The notes under the pieces are model-generated. The model ran no database searches. It had not been told where the DNA came from and saw only the letters and a program-made list of their open reading frames with translations. From positions 1 through 22,944 of the forward strand of contig URVF01000005.1 of NCBI GenBank assembly GCA_900551185.1: 22,944 nucleotides of DNA. The letters are read 5' to 3'. The position numbers and the translations under genes are program-made. Positions 1-6,811 of this stretch are shown in pieces; the first letter of the stretch is position 1, and every line of letters starts with the position of its first letter. The DNA comes from an uncultured Collinsella sp. GTDB taxonomy: Bacteria; Actinomycetota; Coriobacteriia; Coriobacteriales; Coriobacteriaceae.

Positions 1-50
1 GATCTACACGCGTAAGATCGTCGGCAGCGTCAGATGTGTATAAGAGACAG
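1..50 (+). other. Illumina Nextera adapter (i5 side), artefact
   Basis: The first 50 bases match the Nextera i5 adapter: end of the P5 sequence (1-9), an 8-base index GCGTAAGA (10-17), the read-1 primer part (18-31) and the Tn5 mosaic end AGATGTGTATAAGAGACAG (32-50). It is not genomic. The mosaic end supplies a false ATG at 34 that reads M-C-I-R-D-S into the first gene, and on the other strand it adds false C-terminal residues. Confidence 0.98.
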
Positions 51-633
51 CCCTGCATCCTCGAGCGCCAGCGCGACGCAGCCAAAAGCAGCACCGATAG
101 CGGCGCCGACCCCGTCGGCGCCTAAGCCCGTCATGGCCAAACCGGCTGCTCCGACACCCGCGCCCAAGCCTGCCTCGCCCGCGCCCAAGTCGTCTGACCT
201 GGGCAAAGCCCCCTGGCTGCGCTCCGACAACCCCGCCGGCGCTCCTGCCACGGGCAAGCTCCCGACCGAGCCCGCGCCCCGAGCGCCCGAGCGCGCGTCC
301 GCTCCCAAGGCTCAGCCCGCCGCGCCGTCTGCGCCATGGGAATCCGAGCAGGTTCCCTACGACGATGCCATGGTTGGCGGTTTTGTTGCCGATGCTGGTG
401 GGGACGATCTGCCCCCGTTCGACGTGCCGGGTGCGGCGTCCGCGCCCAAGCCCGCTGCAACTGCCCCCAAAGAGGAGGACGCTCCTGCGGCTCCCTGGGA
501 GTCCAACCCCGGCGCGGGCAGCCCCTTCGGCCATCAAGGCGCAGCCCCAAGCATCCCGCAGACCGAGGACGAGGCCAAAGACCTCATCCGTAGCGTCTTC
601 GGCCAGTCCACCATCTTCAAACCGGTGGAGTAG
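51..633 (+). CDS. dnaX: DNA polymerase III subunit gamma/tau, C-terminal part (5' end missing)
   Basis: About 194 codons remain, open from the adapter junction to TAG at 631-633. The visible part is a low-complexity Ala/Pro/Lys-rich tail ending in a small folded-looking segment (D-E-A-K-D-L-I-R-S-V-F-G), as expected for the C-terminal tau tail of DnaX. The AAA+ clamp-loader ATPase domains are not in the window. DnaX loads the sliding clamp and bridges polymerase and helicase. The call rests mainly on context, since dnaX-ybaB-recR is a very common bacterial cluster and ybaB and recR follow; the tail alone would not identify it. The tail carries three A-P-W motifs (codons at 208, 331 and 490), two of them A-P-W-E-S. 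Confidence 0.75.
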
Positions 634-646
634 CTGTACGGGCGGG

Positions 647-652
647 TATACT
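647..652 (+). promoter_or_regulatory. possible -10 element (TATACT) for the small gene at 688
   Basis: TATACT follows GCGGG, 13 bases after the dnaX stop and about 25 bases before the Shine-Dalgarno GGAG at 677-680. No good -35 box is seen. The spacing fits a short leader for the next gene. Confidence 0.35.
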
Positions 653-687
653 GCTCAGGAAGAGACTTCTTTGAACGGAGCGAGCTT

Positions 688-948
688 ATGATGTGGGAAT
701 ATGTCCGCCTCGAGGACGATACGCAAGTTTCGTATTCCGAAGTCCGTGAGGACAACACGGTGAAGGTCGTTGTGGAGCGCCCGCGCGATTGGGGTTTTGA
801 CGCGGCGGAGTGTATCTTGCCGGCATTCAATTGGGTGTCACATGAGGGCTTTAGCGAAGCGGACCTCAAAGAACTCGATGATTTCGTGCGTAACAATGCC
901 CCGCTCATCCTGCGTTTTGCCTACGAAGGCGGACGAGTCTATGCCTAG
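688..948 (+). CDS. small hypothetical protein (86 aa)
   Basis: The ORF begins with two ATG codons (688 and 691). GGAG at 677-680 is 7 bases before the first, which I prefer. The protein is acidic, with no signal peptide or membrane helix. It looks like a compact alpha/beta domain, with beta-type segments (V-K-V-V-V-E-R-P) followed by a helix (S-E-A-D-L-K-E-L-D-D-F-V) and a final R-F-A-Y-E-G-G-R. I do not recognise a family. It lies between dnaX and ybaB, a place where many bacteria have no gene, and converges with the minus-strand gene 22 bases downstream. Confidence 0.7.
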   Translation: MMWEYVRLEDDTQVSYSEVREDNTVKVVVERPRDWGFDAAECILPAFNWVSHEGFSEADLKELDDFVRNNAPLILRFAYEGGRVYA

Positions 949-970
949 TCTCTTCCGACTCGGCCATATA

Positions 971-1438
971 TCACTTTCTTTTGTCCGGGCGCATCTGTAT
1001 TTCGGACATGTGTAGTGTGGTGCCGCGTATATCGCATTCGAGCAGACAAGCGCGTGACGGTCGGCCTAGGATGCTGAGGTCGATACGATACGTCGCATGG
1101 CCGTCCGTGTACTCGACTTGCTCGGCGTTGACGGTTGCTCCGATTGTAAATAAAGAGCCCAGTTCGGCATCGACAATCTTGGAGTCCTTTATCTTGACCT
1201 TGAACTCTTGGTAGAGGGACGGGCTGTTGTAGTAAATGGTTCGGGTTCCGTCGGTGCATTCATCGGTCGTCTCCCATTTGACGACGGGCTGGTCCGAGCT
1301 GGCTATCAGCAGTTCTGCTCCAAAAGCTATGGCATGGGTGATGACAACCAGCAATGCCCAGCCGACAAAGAGATAGAGAACCACATATGCAACGGGGTGT
1401 TTTGAGCGGATGTTTTGGAGCGCGTCGGGGGCATTCAT
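971..1438 (-). CDS. hypothetical single-pass membrane protein (155 aa)
   Basis: The start ATG is at 1438-1436, with a strong Shine-Dalgarno GGAGG (1449-1445 on this strand) 6 bases upstream. Residues ~16-40 form one hydrophobic helix (V-A-Y-V-V-L-Y-L-F-V-G-W-A-L-L-V-V-I). About 110 residues of beta-rich domain follow, ending in basic R-P-D-K-R-K. The tail (…L-G-S-L-F-T-I-G-A-T-V…G-H-A-T-Y-R-I-D-L-S…) loosely resembles the topology of Coa1-like (cytochrome oxidase assembly factor 1) domains in bacterial hypothetical proteins; this is weak. Codon use is less GC-biased than in neighbouring genes. It is transcribed against dnaX/ybaB, which suggests an accessory insertion. Confidence 0.7.
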   Translation of the reverse strand: MNAPDALQNIRSKHPVAYVVLYLFVGWALLVVITHAIAFGAELLIASSDQPVVKWETTDECTDGTRTIYYNSPSLYQEFKVKIKDSKIVDAELGSLFTIGATVNAEQVEYTDGHATYRIDLSILGRPSRACLLECDIRGTTLHMSEIQMRPDKRK

Positions 1439-1580
1439 GGGGCACCTCCAAATTGCAATCTATGACAATCAAATTATACCCTGCCGCCATGTGCTCCGCC
1501 TCGAGCAGCGGTTTGGCATTTAGCTATTTAGTGGCACACATGAAATGCCGGATTCGGCTCTACTAGATTGAGTATGCGAT

Positions 1581-1615
1581 ATTATGCAACCTTGCATAAT
1601 TCGGCCTTGCATAAT
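1581..1615. promoter_or_regulatory. operator-like palindrome with a third half-site
   Basis: ATTATGCAA (1581-1589) and TTGCATAAT (1592-1600) form a perfect 9-bp inverted repeat around CC. A third copy of the right half, with its CC (CCTTGCATAAT), follows at 1605-1615, 15 bases from the second. This half-site arrangement is typical of a repressor or activator site. It lies 163 bases before ybaB and 143 bases from the divergent gene. The regulator is unknown. Confidence 0.5.
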
Positions 1616-1696
1616 CTTTGCGCGTGGTTTGTATTGGAGGACATGTATATCGACTGAGGTAGCGTGTCCGCCCCGCTTGCTTGCCCCGCGCCGTGG

Positions 1697-1702
1697 TACG
1701 AT
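1697..1702 (+). promoter_or_regulatory. possible -10 element (TACGAT) for ybaB-recR
   Basis: TACGAT preceded by GTGG, about 64 bases before the ybaB Shine-Dalgarno. A clear -35 is not visible. The same G-rich-plus-TAnnAT pattern precedes several other genes here. Confidence 0.35.
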
Positions 1703-1777
1703 TTTTGAGTTTGAAAGTCCCGTCGCGCTCCGGCTGCCCTTGCAGCTTGTCGCGCGGCCGCACGTAAAGGAGCCATC

Positions 1778-2098
1778 ATGGCCGGTATGAACATGCAGCA
1801 AATGATGAAGCAGGCTCGCAAGATGCAGGAGCAGCTTGCCGCCGCGCAGGAAAACCTTAAGTCCCAGACCGTCGACGCCTCTGCCGGCGGCGGCATGGTC
1901 AAGGTGACCGTTAACGGCGAGATGGAGCTCGTCAACCTCACCATCGATCCCGATGCCCTCGATCCCGAGGACGTCGATATGCTGCAGGACATGATCATGG
2001 CTGCCGTCAACGAGGCCGTTCGCGGCGTCAACGAGCTCGCCAACAAGCAGATGGGCGCCATCACTGGCGGCCTCAACATCCCGGGCATGCCGTTCTAA
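1778..2098 (+). CDS. ybaB: YbaB/EbfC family nucleoid-associated protein
   Basis: This 106-residue protein has the family's usual length and pattern: an N-terminal Met/Gln-rich helix (M-N-M-Q-Q-M-M-K-Q-A-R-K-M-Q-E-Q-L), a middle G-G-G-M-V-K-V-T-V-N-G sheet, L-T-I-D-P, and a second long helix ending near P-G-M-P-F. YbaB proteins form dimers that bind DNA and coat the nucleoid, and are commonly encoded between dnaX and recR. AAAGGAG at 1766-1772 sits 5 bases before the ATG. recR begins 13 bases after the stop, so the two are surely co-transcribed. Confidence 0.95.
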   Translation: MAGMNMQQMMKQARKMQEQLAAAQENLKSQTVDASAGGGMVKVTVNGEMELVNLTIDPDALDPEDVDMLQDMIMAAVNEAVRGVNELANKQMGAITGGLNIPGMPF

Positions 2099-2111
2099 GA
2101 CGCGCATATAT

Positions 2112-2708
2112 ATGAGTGCCAACCATAGCCTGCAAAAATTGCTCGATGAGCTGGGCCGCCTGCCGGGCATTGGCCCCAAGTCGGCTCAGCGCATCGCCTA
2201 TTACCTGCTCGAGGCCGATGCCGAGGAAGCGCGTCGCCTGGCCGAGGCCATCCTGGAGGTTAAGCAGGAGGTTCACTTTTGCAGCCGCTGTTTTAACTAC
2301 GCCACGGCCGACGAGTGCTCCATCTGCCAGGATTCGATGCGCGATACCACTCGCATTTGCGTGGTGGGCGAGCCGCGCGATGTCCAGGCGATTGAGCGCA
2401 CGGGCAGCTACCATGGTCTCTACCACGTATTGGGCGGCGTGATCAGTCCCATGGACAAGATTGGCCCCGAGCAGCTGCACATTCGTGAGCTGTTGGCGCG
2501 CTTGGGGCACGAGGATATCACCGAGGTCATTATCGCCACCAACCCCAATATCGAGGGCGAGACCACGGCGAGCTACCTGGCGCGTACCATTAAGCCGCTG
2601 GGCGTTGAGGTGTCGCGTCTGGCGAGCGGCCTTCCCGTGGGCGGCGACCTGGAGTATGCCGACGAGCTTACGCTTGGGCGCGCCATCGAGGCCCGTCGCA
2701 CGATTTAG
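2112..2708 (+). CDS. recR: recombination mediator protein RecR
   Basis: RecR works with RecF and RecO to load RecA on gapped DNA. The 198-residue protein is full length. It has an N-terminal helix-hairpin-helix (L-P-G-I-G-P-K-S-A-Q-R, ~18-28), a four-Cys zinc finger (C-S-R-C…C-S-I-C, ~57-72), a Toprim domain (V-V-G-E-P-R-D-V; A-T-N-P-N-I-E-G-E-T-T) and the conserved C-terminal G-L-P-V-G-G-D-L-E-Y-A-D. There is no strong Shine-Dalgarno before ATG 2112; translation is probably coupled to ybaB. Confidence 0.97.
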   Translation: MSANHSLQKLLDELGRLPGIGPKSAQRIAYYLLEADAEEARRLAEAILEVKQEVHFCSRCFNYATADECSICQDSMRDTTRICVVGEPRDVQAIERTGSYHGLYHVLGGVISPMDKIGPEQLHIRELLARLGHEDITEVIIATNPNIEGETTASYLARTIKPLGVEVSRLASGLPVGGDLEYADELTLGRAIEARRTI

Positions 2709-2745
2709 GTGGCGAGCCTGCTCCTGCCGTATGTCTTCATCGCGA

Positions 2746-2774
2746 CGCACGGGGTAGTCATAATTCCCCGTGCG
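2746..2774 (+). terminator. hairpin after recR, possible terminator
   Basis: A perfect 9-bp inverted repeat (CGCACGGGG / CCCCGTGCG, 2746-2754 and 2766-2774) with an 11-base loop, 38 bases after the recR stop. It lacks a clear T-run, so termination is uncertain. Confidence 0.45.
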
Positions 2775-2782
2775 ACTGTAAG

Positions 2783-2798
2783 TTTGTTGTGCAACAAA
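2783..2798. promoter_or_regulatory. 16-bp palindromic site
   Basis: TTTGTTG / CAACAAA arms around TG form an operator-like palindrome between the recR hairpin and the putative promoter at 2860-2890. No regulator is identified. Confidence 0.3.
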
Positions 2799-2859
2799 GA
2801 TGCTTTGTATCCGCTTATCGCATGGATGCTTCCATTCGCATCCTTAATTTGCCCATTCG

Positions 2860-2890
2860 TTGCGCAACCTTTTGGGTTCGCTGATACACT
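2860..2890 (+). promoter_or_regulatory. candidate extended -10 promoter for the surface-protein/kinase/FHA operon
   Basis: TTGCGC (2860-2865), a 19-base spacer and TGATACACT (2882-2890), i.e. TACACT with an upstream TGn, make a plausible extended -10 promoter. The predicted start near 2897 is upstream of the terminator at 2913-2940. Confidence 0.45.
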
Positions 2891-2912
2891 CAAATATGGA
2901 TTCGAATGAATG

Positions 2913-2940
2913 CGCCGCTCCCGAGCGGCGTGTTTTTTTT
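2913..2940 (+). terminator. strong intrinsic terminator abutting the next Shine-Dalgarno
   Basis: CGCCGCTC (2913-2920) pairs with GAGCGGCG (2923-2930), followed by TG and eight T (2933-2940). The very next base starts GGAGGAG, the ribosome-binding site of the gene at 2953. It may end recR transcription or act as an attenuator for the following operon. Confidence 0.85.
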
Positions 2941-2952
2941 GGAGGAGAACGC

Positions 2953-3858
2953 ATGCGGCCCGGTGGCACTCAGACAAAGCGCGGCGCCGCGGTGCGCATG
3001 CGACGCCGACTGGGCTTGGCGCCGCGGGCGTACGCACTGCTGTCTTGCTCGCTGGTGCTGGTCATAGCTGGCGTTTCTGCCTATGGCATGACCGTGCCGC
3101 CCATGATGCAGGCACATGCCGCACGCGAACCGCGCGTGGGGCATGAGGTCAAAAGTGATCTGGGCACCACGACTGGATATGCTTGGGCAAGTGTGGTCGC
3201 GCATATTGTGTTTGGTACCGATGATGCGGACGGCGCCGAGGCCCCGGACAACGAAGTCACGCTTGCCAATGGCAAAACCATCGTGCTCACCAACACCAAG
3301 ATCATCGATCGGTTGTCCAACAATAGCGTGGCGGCAACGGTGAATAAGGTCGAGCAGCAGAAGGAGCAGGACGCCCAGCAGTCCGGAAAGCCCGGTAGCT
3401 CGGATACTTCTGGCTCCGGCTCGGATTCATCGAGTTCGGGCGGCGGCTCTGGGTCGGGTTCCTCTGCCGGAGGGTCTGGAAACGGCGGCTCGACGGGCGG
3501 AAACACTGACAACGATGCAAACTCCGGTGGCCTTTCCGCTGCTGAGGAAGAGAGCATTCACCGTTGGCTTGTGACCAAGTACAACATGCTCGACGGCTAT
3601 GTTTCTCGTGCCAATGACGTGGTTTCGACCTATAACTCTACGGGAGATCCCAGGCCGTGCGACAGCCTGGTCGGGGAGATGTTTGTCATTCGAGCCGAGT
3701 TCGGTCGTCAGACATTCTCGCCCCGGTCAAAGTGGTATCAGCAGTATGCCAATCTGCGGGGCTGTTACACCAACCTATGTCAATGGGTCGGCCATTACGG
3801 CGATGATGACGTTGCGCTCGGTAACTTCAACAATAACATGGCGGCGCTTGCCCTATGA
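2953..3858 (+). CDS. hypothetical membrane-anchored/secreted protein with Ser/Gly-rich linker
   Basis: ATG 2953 has GGAGGAG 5 bases upstream; a possible TTG start at 2860 would read through a terminator and is rejected. The 301-residue product begins with a basic segment (…R-M-R-R-R-L-G-L-A-P-R) and a hydrophobic helix at ~29-48, a signal peptide or anchor. An extracytoplasmic part (~55-145), a low-complexity Ser/Gly/Asp linker (~148-195) and a C-terminal helical domain of ~105 residues with three Cys and many aromatics (W-Y-Q-Q-Y) follow. I recognise no family. Its stop overlaps the kinase start by 4 bases (ATGA), so it is translationally coupled to the kinase and may be its sensor partner or target. 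Confidence 0.8.
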   Translation: MRPGGTQTKRGAAVRMRRRLGLAPRAYALLSCSLVLVIAGVSAYGMTVPPMMQAHAAREPRVGHEVKSDLGTTTGYAWASVVAHIVFGTDDADGAEAPDNEVTLANGKTIVLTNTKIIDRLSNNSVAATVNKVEQQKEQDAQQSGKPGSSDTSGSGSDSSSSGGGSGSGSSAGGSGNGGSTGGNTDNDANSGGLSAAEEESIHRWLVTKYNMLDGYVSRANDVVSTYNSTGDPRPCDSLVGEMFVIRAEFGRQTFSPRSKWYQQYANLRGCYTNLCQWVGHYGDDDVALGNFNNNMAALAL

Positions 3859-5699
3859 TGACCGATCTTGCATCCACCACACCACAATCGCTCGGTCGCG
3901 ATCCCATGGTCGGCCTGCGCCTGGCGCGTGTCGACGGGTTTGAGCCGGCCATTGCGCTCGGTCAGGACGAACTGCCTGCCTATCTGCGTCGTTTTACGAT
4001 GCTGTTTGCCGACGATGCCACCATGCGCCGTGGCGGTATCGGCCGCGTGACGCGTGCCGTCAACGCCCAAGGCGAGGCCGTGGCGCTCAAGCAGCTCATC
4101 TTGCCGACGCGCGATGAGTTTGACGACGATGCCGCTCACGAGGCGCTGGTCGCCAAGTTCAAGGCGGCGTTTCGCGAGGAATACGAATGCCATCGCGCCC
4201 TTTCGGGCCTTAAGGGCTTTCCCCGCCTCTATGGCTGGGGCGAGGTCGACGGTGTGCCTGCAATTGTCATGGAATGGGTCGAGGGCGAGACGCTTGCCCG
4301 CTTGCGTTCGCGACTTGCCGTGGACGATGCCGGACGCCTGTCGCCGCTTGTGGCGGCGCGTCTGGGTCGCGACCTGTTCGATCTGCTCTGCCGTATGAGC
4401 CTGGTGGGCGAGGGCTTTGTCCATCGCGATATCTCGCCCGCTAATATTATGGTGCGTACGGCGCGTCTACCGCTTGACCGGCAGCTTGCCGAGGGCACCT
4501 TTGACCTGTGCCTGATCGACTTTGGCTCGTCGCTGGCGCTTGAGCCTGCGTCGGCCGTGGCCGGTACCGGCGGCAAGGCGTCGTTTACGGAGCGTTATGC
4601 CACGCTGCGTCGCGCGACGGTTGCCTATGCCCCGCCCGAGATGCTCACCGACGATATTCCCGACCTGCGCGCTTTGCGTATGTCGCCGGCGATTGACGTC
4701 TATGCCGCGGCAAGCACGGTTTACGAGCTCATTGCCGGCGCCGCGCCATACGAAGCCGCGCCGAGCACTTCGGGCACCTCGGGTTCGCGCAAAAAGACGC
4801 GCGACATCGCGAGCCCCTACCGTCTCAAGATGGACACGCGGCCCGACTATCCCATTGGTGCCCATGCGCCCGGTTGTGATTTGACGCAGCTGCTTCATCG
4901 CGAGCCCGATGTGGCGCTCGCCGCGGCCGAGCAGGCCCAGCAGCTGGGGCTTGAGCCGGATTCCGAGGAGCTACGCGATGCGCTGGCGTTTGTCGATGCC
5001 CAGCTGTTCGACGTGGTGATGGCCTGTCTGTCCAGCCATCAAAAAGATCGTCCCGAGCCGGCGGCGGTCGAGGCGGCGCTCTCGGCGTTTTGTGACCACT
5101 ATGCGCAAAATGTCGGTCGTTCGCTCCGCGGCGAGCCGCTCACGCCGTGCCCCATGGATGCGTCCGGCCGCGCGGTTCGTCGCGCGCTGATGGTCGGCGC
5201 GACGGTCGTCTGTGGCGTGGTTTGGGCTGTGGTCGTGGTTTCGGCCGCGCTGCTGGCGTCGGGCGCTCGCGTGACGGCGACTTTGGGATCGCTCGTGTGG
5301 TCTGGGACGCTACCGGGTATTATTGCCGCACTGGCGTTGGCGCTGCCAGGCATAGCCGGCGTTACCGCGGGGGCACTTGCGCGCAATCGGCGCTCGGGGT
5401 TCCTGCAGGGTGTGCTTGCGCTTTCTGCCTGCGAGGTTCCAGTACTGGTTGTGGCTGCATGTAGCGTATTTTCCCAACGCGCCGTGATGGGCGGCCTTGT
5501 TGCCGCTCTGGTTGCAACCTATACGCTTACGTGGTTTTTGCTTGCGATGGGCTTTGCCTTTGAACTTCCCGTTTCGGCACCGCGACGCACAAAAGCCCAG
5601 ATGGCGACTCCGCTTGCCGGTGGAGCCGCAGCTGCCCGTACTTTTGGCGGACCTGTCGAAGTATCGTCCGATTCTATTTCTACGACCAAGGAGGCCTAG
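3855..5699 (+). CDS. transmembrane Ser/Thr protein kinase
   Basis: The 614-residue protein has an N-terminal Hanks-type kinase domain. Visible motifs are the Gly loop R-G-G-I-G-R-V (~59-65), catalytic Lys in V-A-L-K (K79), H-R-D-I-S-P-A-N (H190, D192, N197), D-F-G (D222) and an A-P-P-E motif (E262). All key residues are present, so it should be active; the usual Lys after the HRD motif is replaced by Ser. Two inserts (~204-250 and ~305-370) enlarge the C-lobe. Four hydrophobic helices lie at ~440-560, followed by a short Ser/Thr-rich tail. There are no PASTA repeats, so it is not a PknB-type peptidoglycan sensor. The ATG overlaps the upstream stop (ATGA), and the FHA gene starts 3 bases after its own stop. 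Confidence 0.92.
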   Translation: MMTDLASTTPQSLGRDPMVGLRLARVDGFEPAIALGQDELPAYLRRFTMLFADDATMRRGGIGRVTRAVNAQGEAVALKQLILPTRDEFDDDAAHEALVAKFKAAFREEYECHRALSGLKGFPRLYGWGEVDGVPAIVMEWVEGETLARLRSRLAVDDAGRLSPLVAARLGRDLFDLLCRMSLVGEGFVHRDISPANIMVRTARLPLDRQLAEGTFDLCLIDFGSSLALEPASAVAGTGGKASFTERYATLRRATVAYAPPEMLTDDIPDLRALRMSPAIDVYAAASTVYELIAGAAPYEAAPSTSGTSGSRKKTRDIASPYRLKMDTRPDYPIGAHAPGCDLTQLLHREPDVALAAAEQAQQLGLEPDSEELRDALAFVDAQLFDVVMACLSSHQKDRPEPAAVEAALSAFCDHYAQNVGRSLRGEPLTPCPMDASGRAVRRALMVGATVVCGVVWAVVVVSAALLASGARVTATLGSLVWSGTLPGIIAALALALPGIAGVTAGALARNRRSGFLQGVLALSACEVPVLVVAACSVFSQRAVMGGLVAALVATYTLTWFLLAMGFAFELPVSAPRRTKAQMATPLAGGAAAARTFGGPVEVSSDSISTTKEA

Positions 5700-5702
5700 G
5701 TC

Positions 5703-6647
5703 ATGGCATCTCAAGTTGAGCTCACCCCATGCGGGGCCATGTTTGACATCTTTAAGCGCGCGGCGCATCTGAGCCATATCGAGCTGTGCGGCCTGGTGCT
5801 TTCGTCCCGTCCGCTCGCCGACGGCCGCAGCCCGCAGAGCCGAGCCGCCGATCGCTCTTGGGTTTCCCGCTTTATCGTTCGCGCGCCGGTCGGCACGCTT
5901 CAGCAGCGCTACTTTGCCGAATACGGTACCTCGGCTGCGCGTATTATGTCGCAACTGGCCCTGCGCCAGCGAAATCCCATGGACTCCACGGCTGTGATCA
6001 ATATGGTGTGCGGTCCTGCAGGTGAACCGATGGTACGCGCGCTCGAAGAGTGCCATCAGGACACGAATCTCTATCGCAACGCGCTCGATCGCCTGTCCCA
6101 GGCGGCGGAACTCATGCCCGCCGAGCGCGCCGAGGCCGTGCTGGTGCTGTTTGTCGCCGTCGGTTGTTCGGCGGATGTGCGGTCCTCGGTGAACTATGCC
6201 ATCGACTACGCGCACGCGACCTGTGGCGGAGGCACCTCCACGCCGCGTTCGCTTGGCATGTCGATGACCGCGGGCGAACGCGAACCCGCTCCGGCGCACC
6301 CCTTGGGCTTGCTGCGCGTACAAAACAGTTTTGTCGTGAGCGCCCCGCGCTGGATTCAGCCGAGTGAGCAGGGTGTTGAGATTGGTGCGCTGGCCACTGG
6401 TGAGGGCGATATTACCGACGTCGGCGACGATGTCTCGGCCCGCCATGCCCATATCTGGTGCGATGCTCAAAATATCTGGCACGTCGAGGACTTGTCGTCC
6501 ACCAACGGAACCATGGTGGTAAACGGCGCGACGAACGTCTGCATCCAGGTCGAGCCCGGCCGCTCCGCTCAGCTCAACCCCGGCGACGAGCTCAGACTTG
6601 GCGAATCCACCACCTACGCTATCCTCCTCGGCGTCGGCGCCCTCTAG
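5703..6647 (+). CDS. FHA-domain protein (phosphothreonine reader)
   Basis: The 314-residue protein ends in a forkhead-associated domain (~220-310) with the conserved V-S-A-R-H (S245, R247, H248) and L-S-S-T-N-G-T (264-270) phosphopeptide-binding loops. FHA domains bind phosphothreonine. The first ~200 residues look helical and match no domain I know. AAGGAGG at 5688-5694, inside the end of the kinase gene, lies 8 bases before ATG 5703, so the two genes form one operon. The natural inference is that it reads the kinase's autophosphorylated form or its target. Confidence 0.9.
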   Translation: MASQVELTPCGAMFDIFKRAAHLSHIELCGLVLSSRPLADGRSPQSRAADRSWVSRFIVRAPVGTLQQRYFAEYGTSAARIMSQLALRQRNPMDSTAVINMVCGPAGEPMVRALEECHQDTNLYRNALDRLSQAAELMPAERAEAVLVLFVAVGCSADVRSSVNYAIDYAHATCGGGTSTPRSLGMSMTAGEREPAPAHPLGLLRVQNSFVVSAPRWIQPSEQGVEIGALATGEGDITDVGDDVSARHAHIWCDAQNIWHVEDLSSTNGTMVVNGATNVCIQVEPGRSAQLNPGDELRLGESTTYAILLGVGAL

Positions 6648-6679
6648 TCGGCAGATGGGGACGTTCCTTTTATGCCGGC
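6647..6679. repeat. stem-loop with GGGGACGTTC loop (copy 1, REP-like)
   Basis: A 7-bp stem (6647-6653 with 6673-6679, one T-G wobble) encloses TGGGGACGTTCCTTT. The stem begins on the last base of the FHA gene's stop codon. The same loop core is found with a different stem at 12364-12394. Confidence 0.55.
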
Positions 6680-6700
6680 ACTCCGGGACACTCCATGGCG

Positions 6701-6749
6701 CGCCAGGGCCAATCGCCCGGGGACGAAGCGTTCATTTTGGCCCTTGGCG
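6701..6749. repeat. imperfect inverted repeat next to the REP-like stem-loop
   Basis: CGCCAGGGCCAA (6701-6712) pairs with 6737-6749 apart from one bulged T (6744), a 12-bp stem. The loop contains GGGGACG and CGTTC split by AAG, which looks like a diverged relative of copy 1. A further 14-bp palindrome (GGTAAA-CC-TTTACC) lies at 6759-6772. Confidence 0.45.
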
Positions 6750-6811
6750 GTCACCCGAGGTAAACCTTTACCGCCCACCTATATTTGTCGAAATTACACT
6801 TGGCGGCGGGG

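Larger units (their letters stand above)
1439..1777. other. intergenic region before ybaB, AT-richer, repeat-bearing
   Basis: This 339-base gap separates the divergent minus-strand membrane gene from ybaB. It holds the Shine-Dalgarno of the minus-strand gene (1445-1449), an inverted/direct repeat cluster at 1581-1615 and a possible -10 at 1697. I see no convincing coding sequence and no RNA gene I can name. Confidence 0.6.

Noticed and set aside
34..51. ATG at 34 as the start of the first gene
   Set aside because: It lies in the Nextera mosaic end; the gene is truncated and its true start is outside the window.
1520..2179. Minus-strand ORFs over ybaB
   Set aside because: ybaB is certain by sequence and context; these frames arise from codon bias.
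2860..2952. TTG start at 2860 extending the surface protein by 31 residues
   Set aside because: It would translate through an intrinsic terminator and a perfect Shine-Dalgarno that serves ATG 2953.
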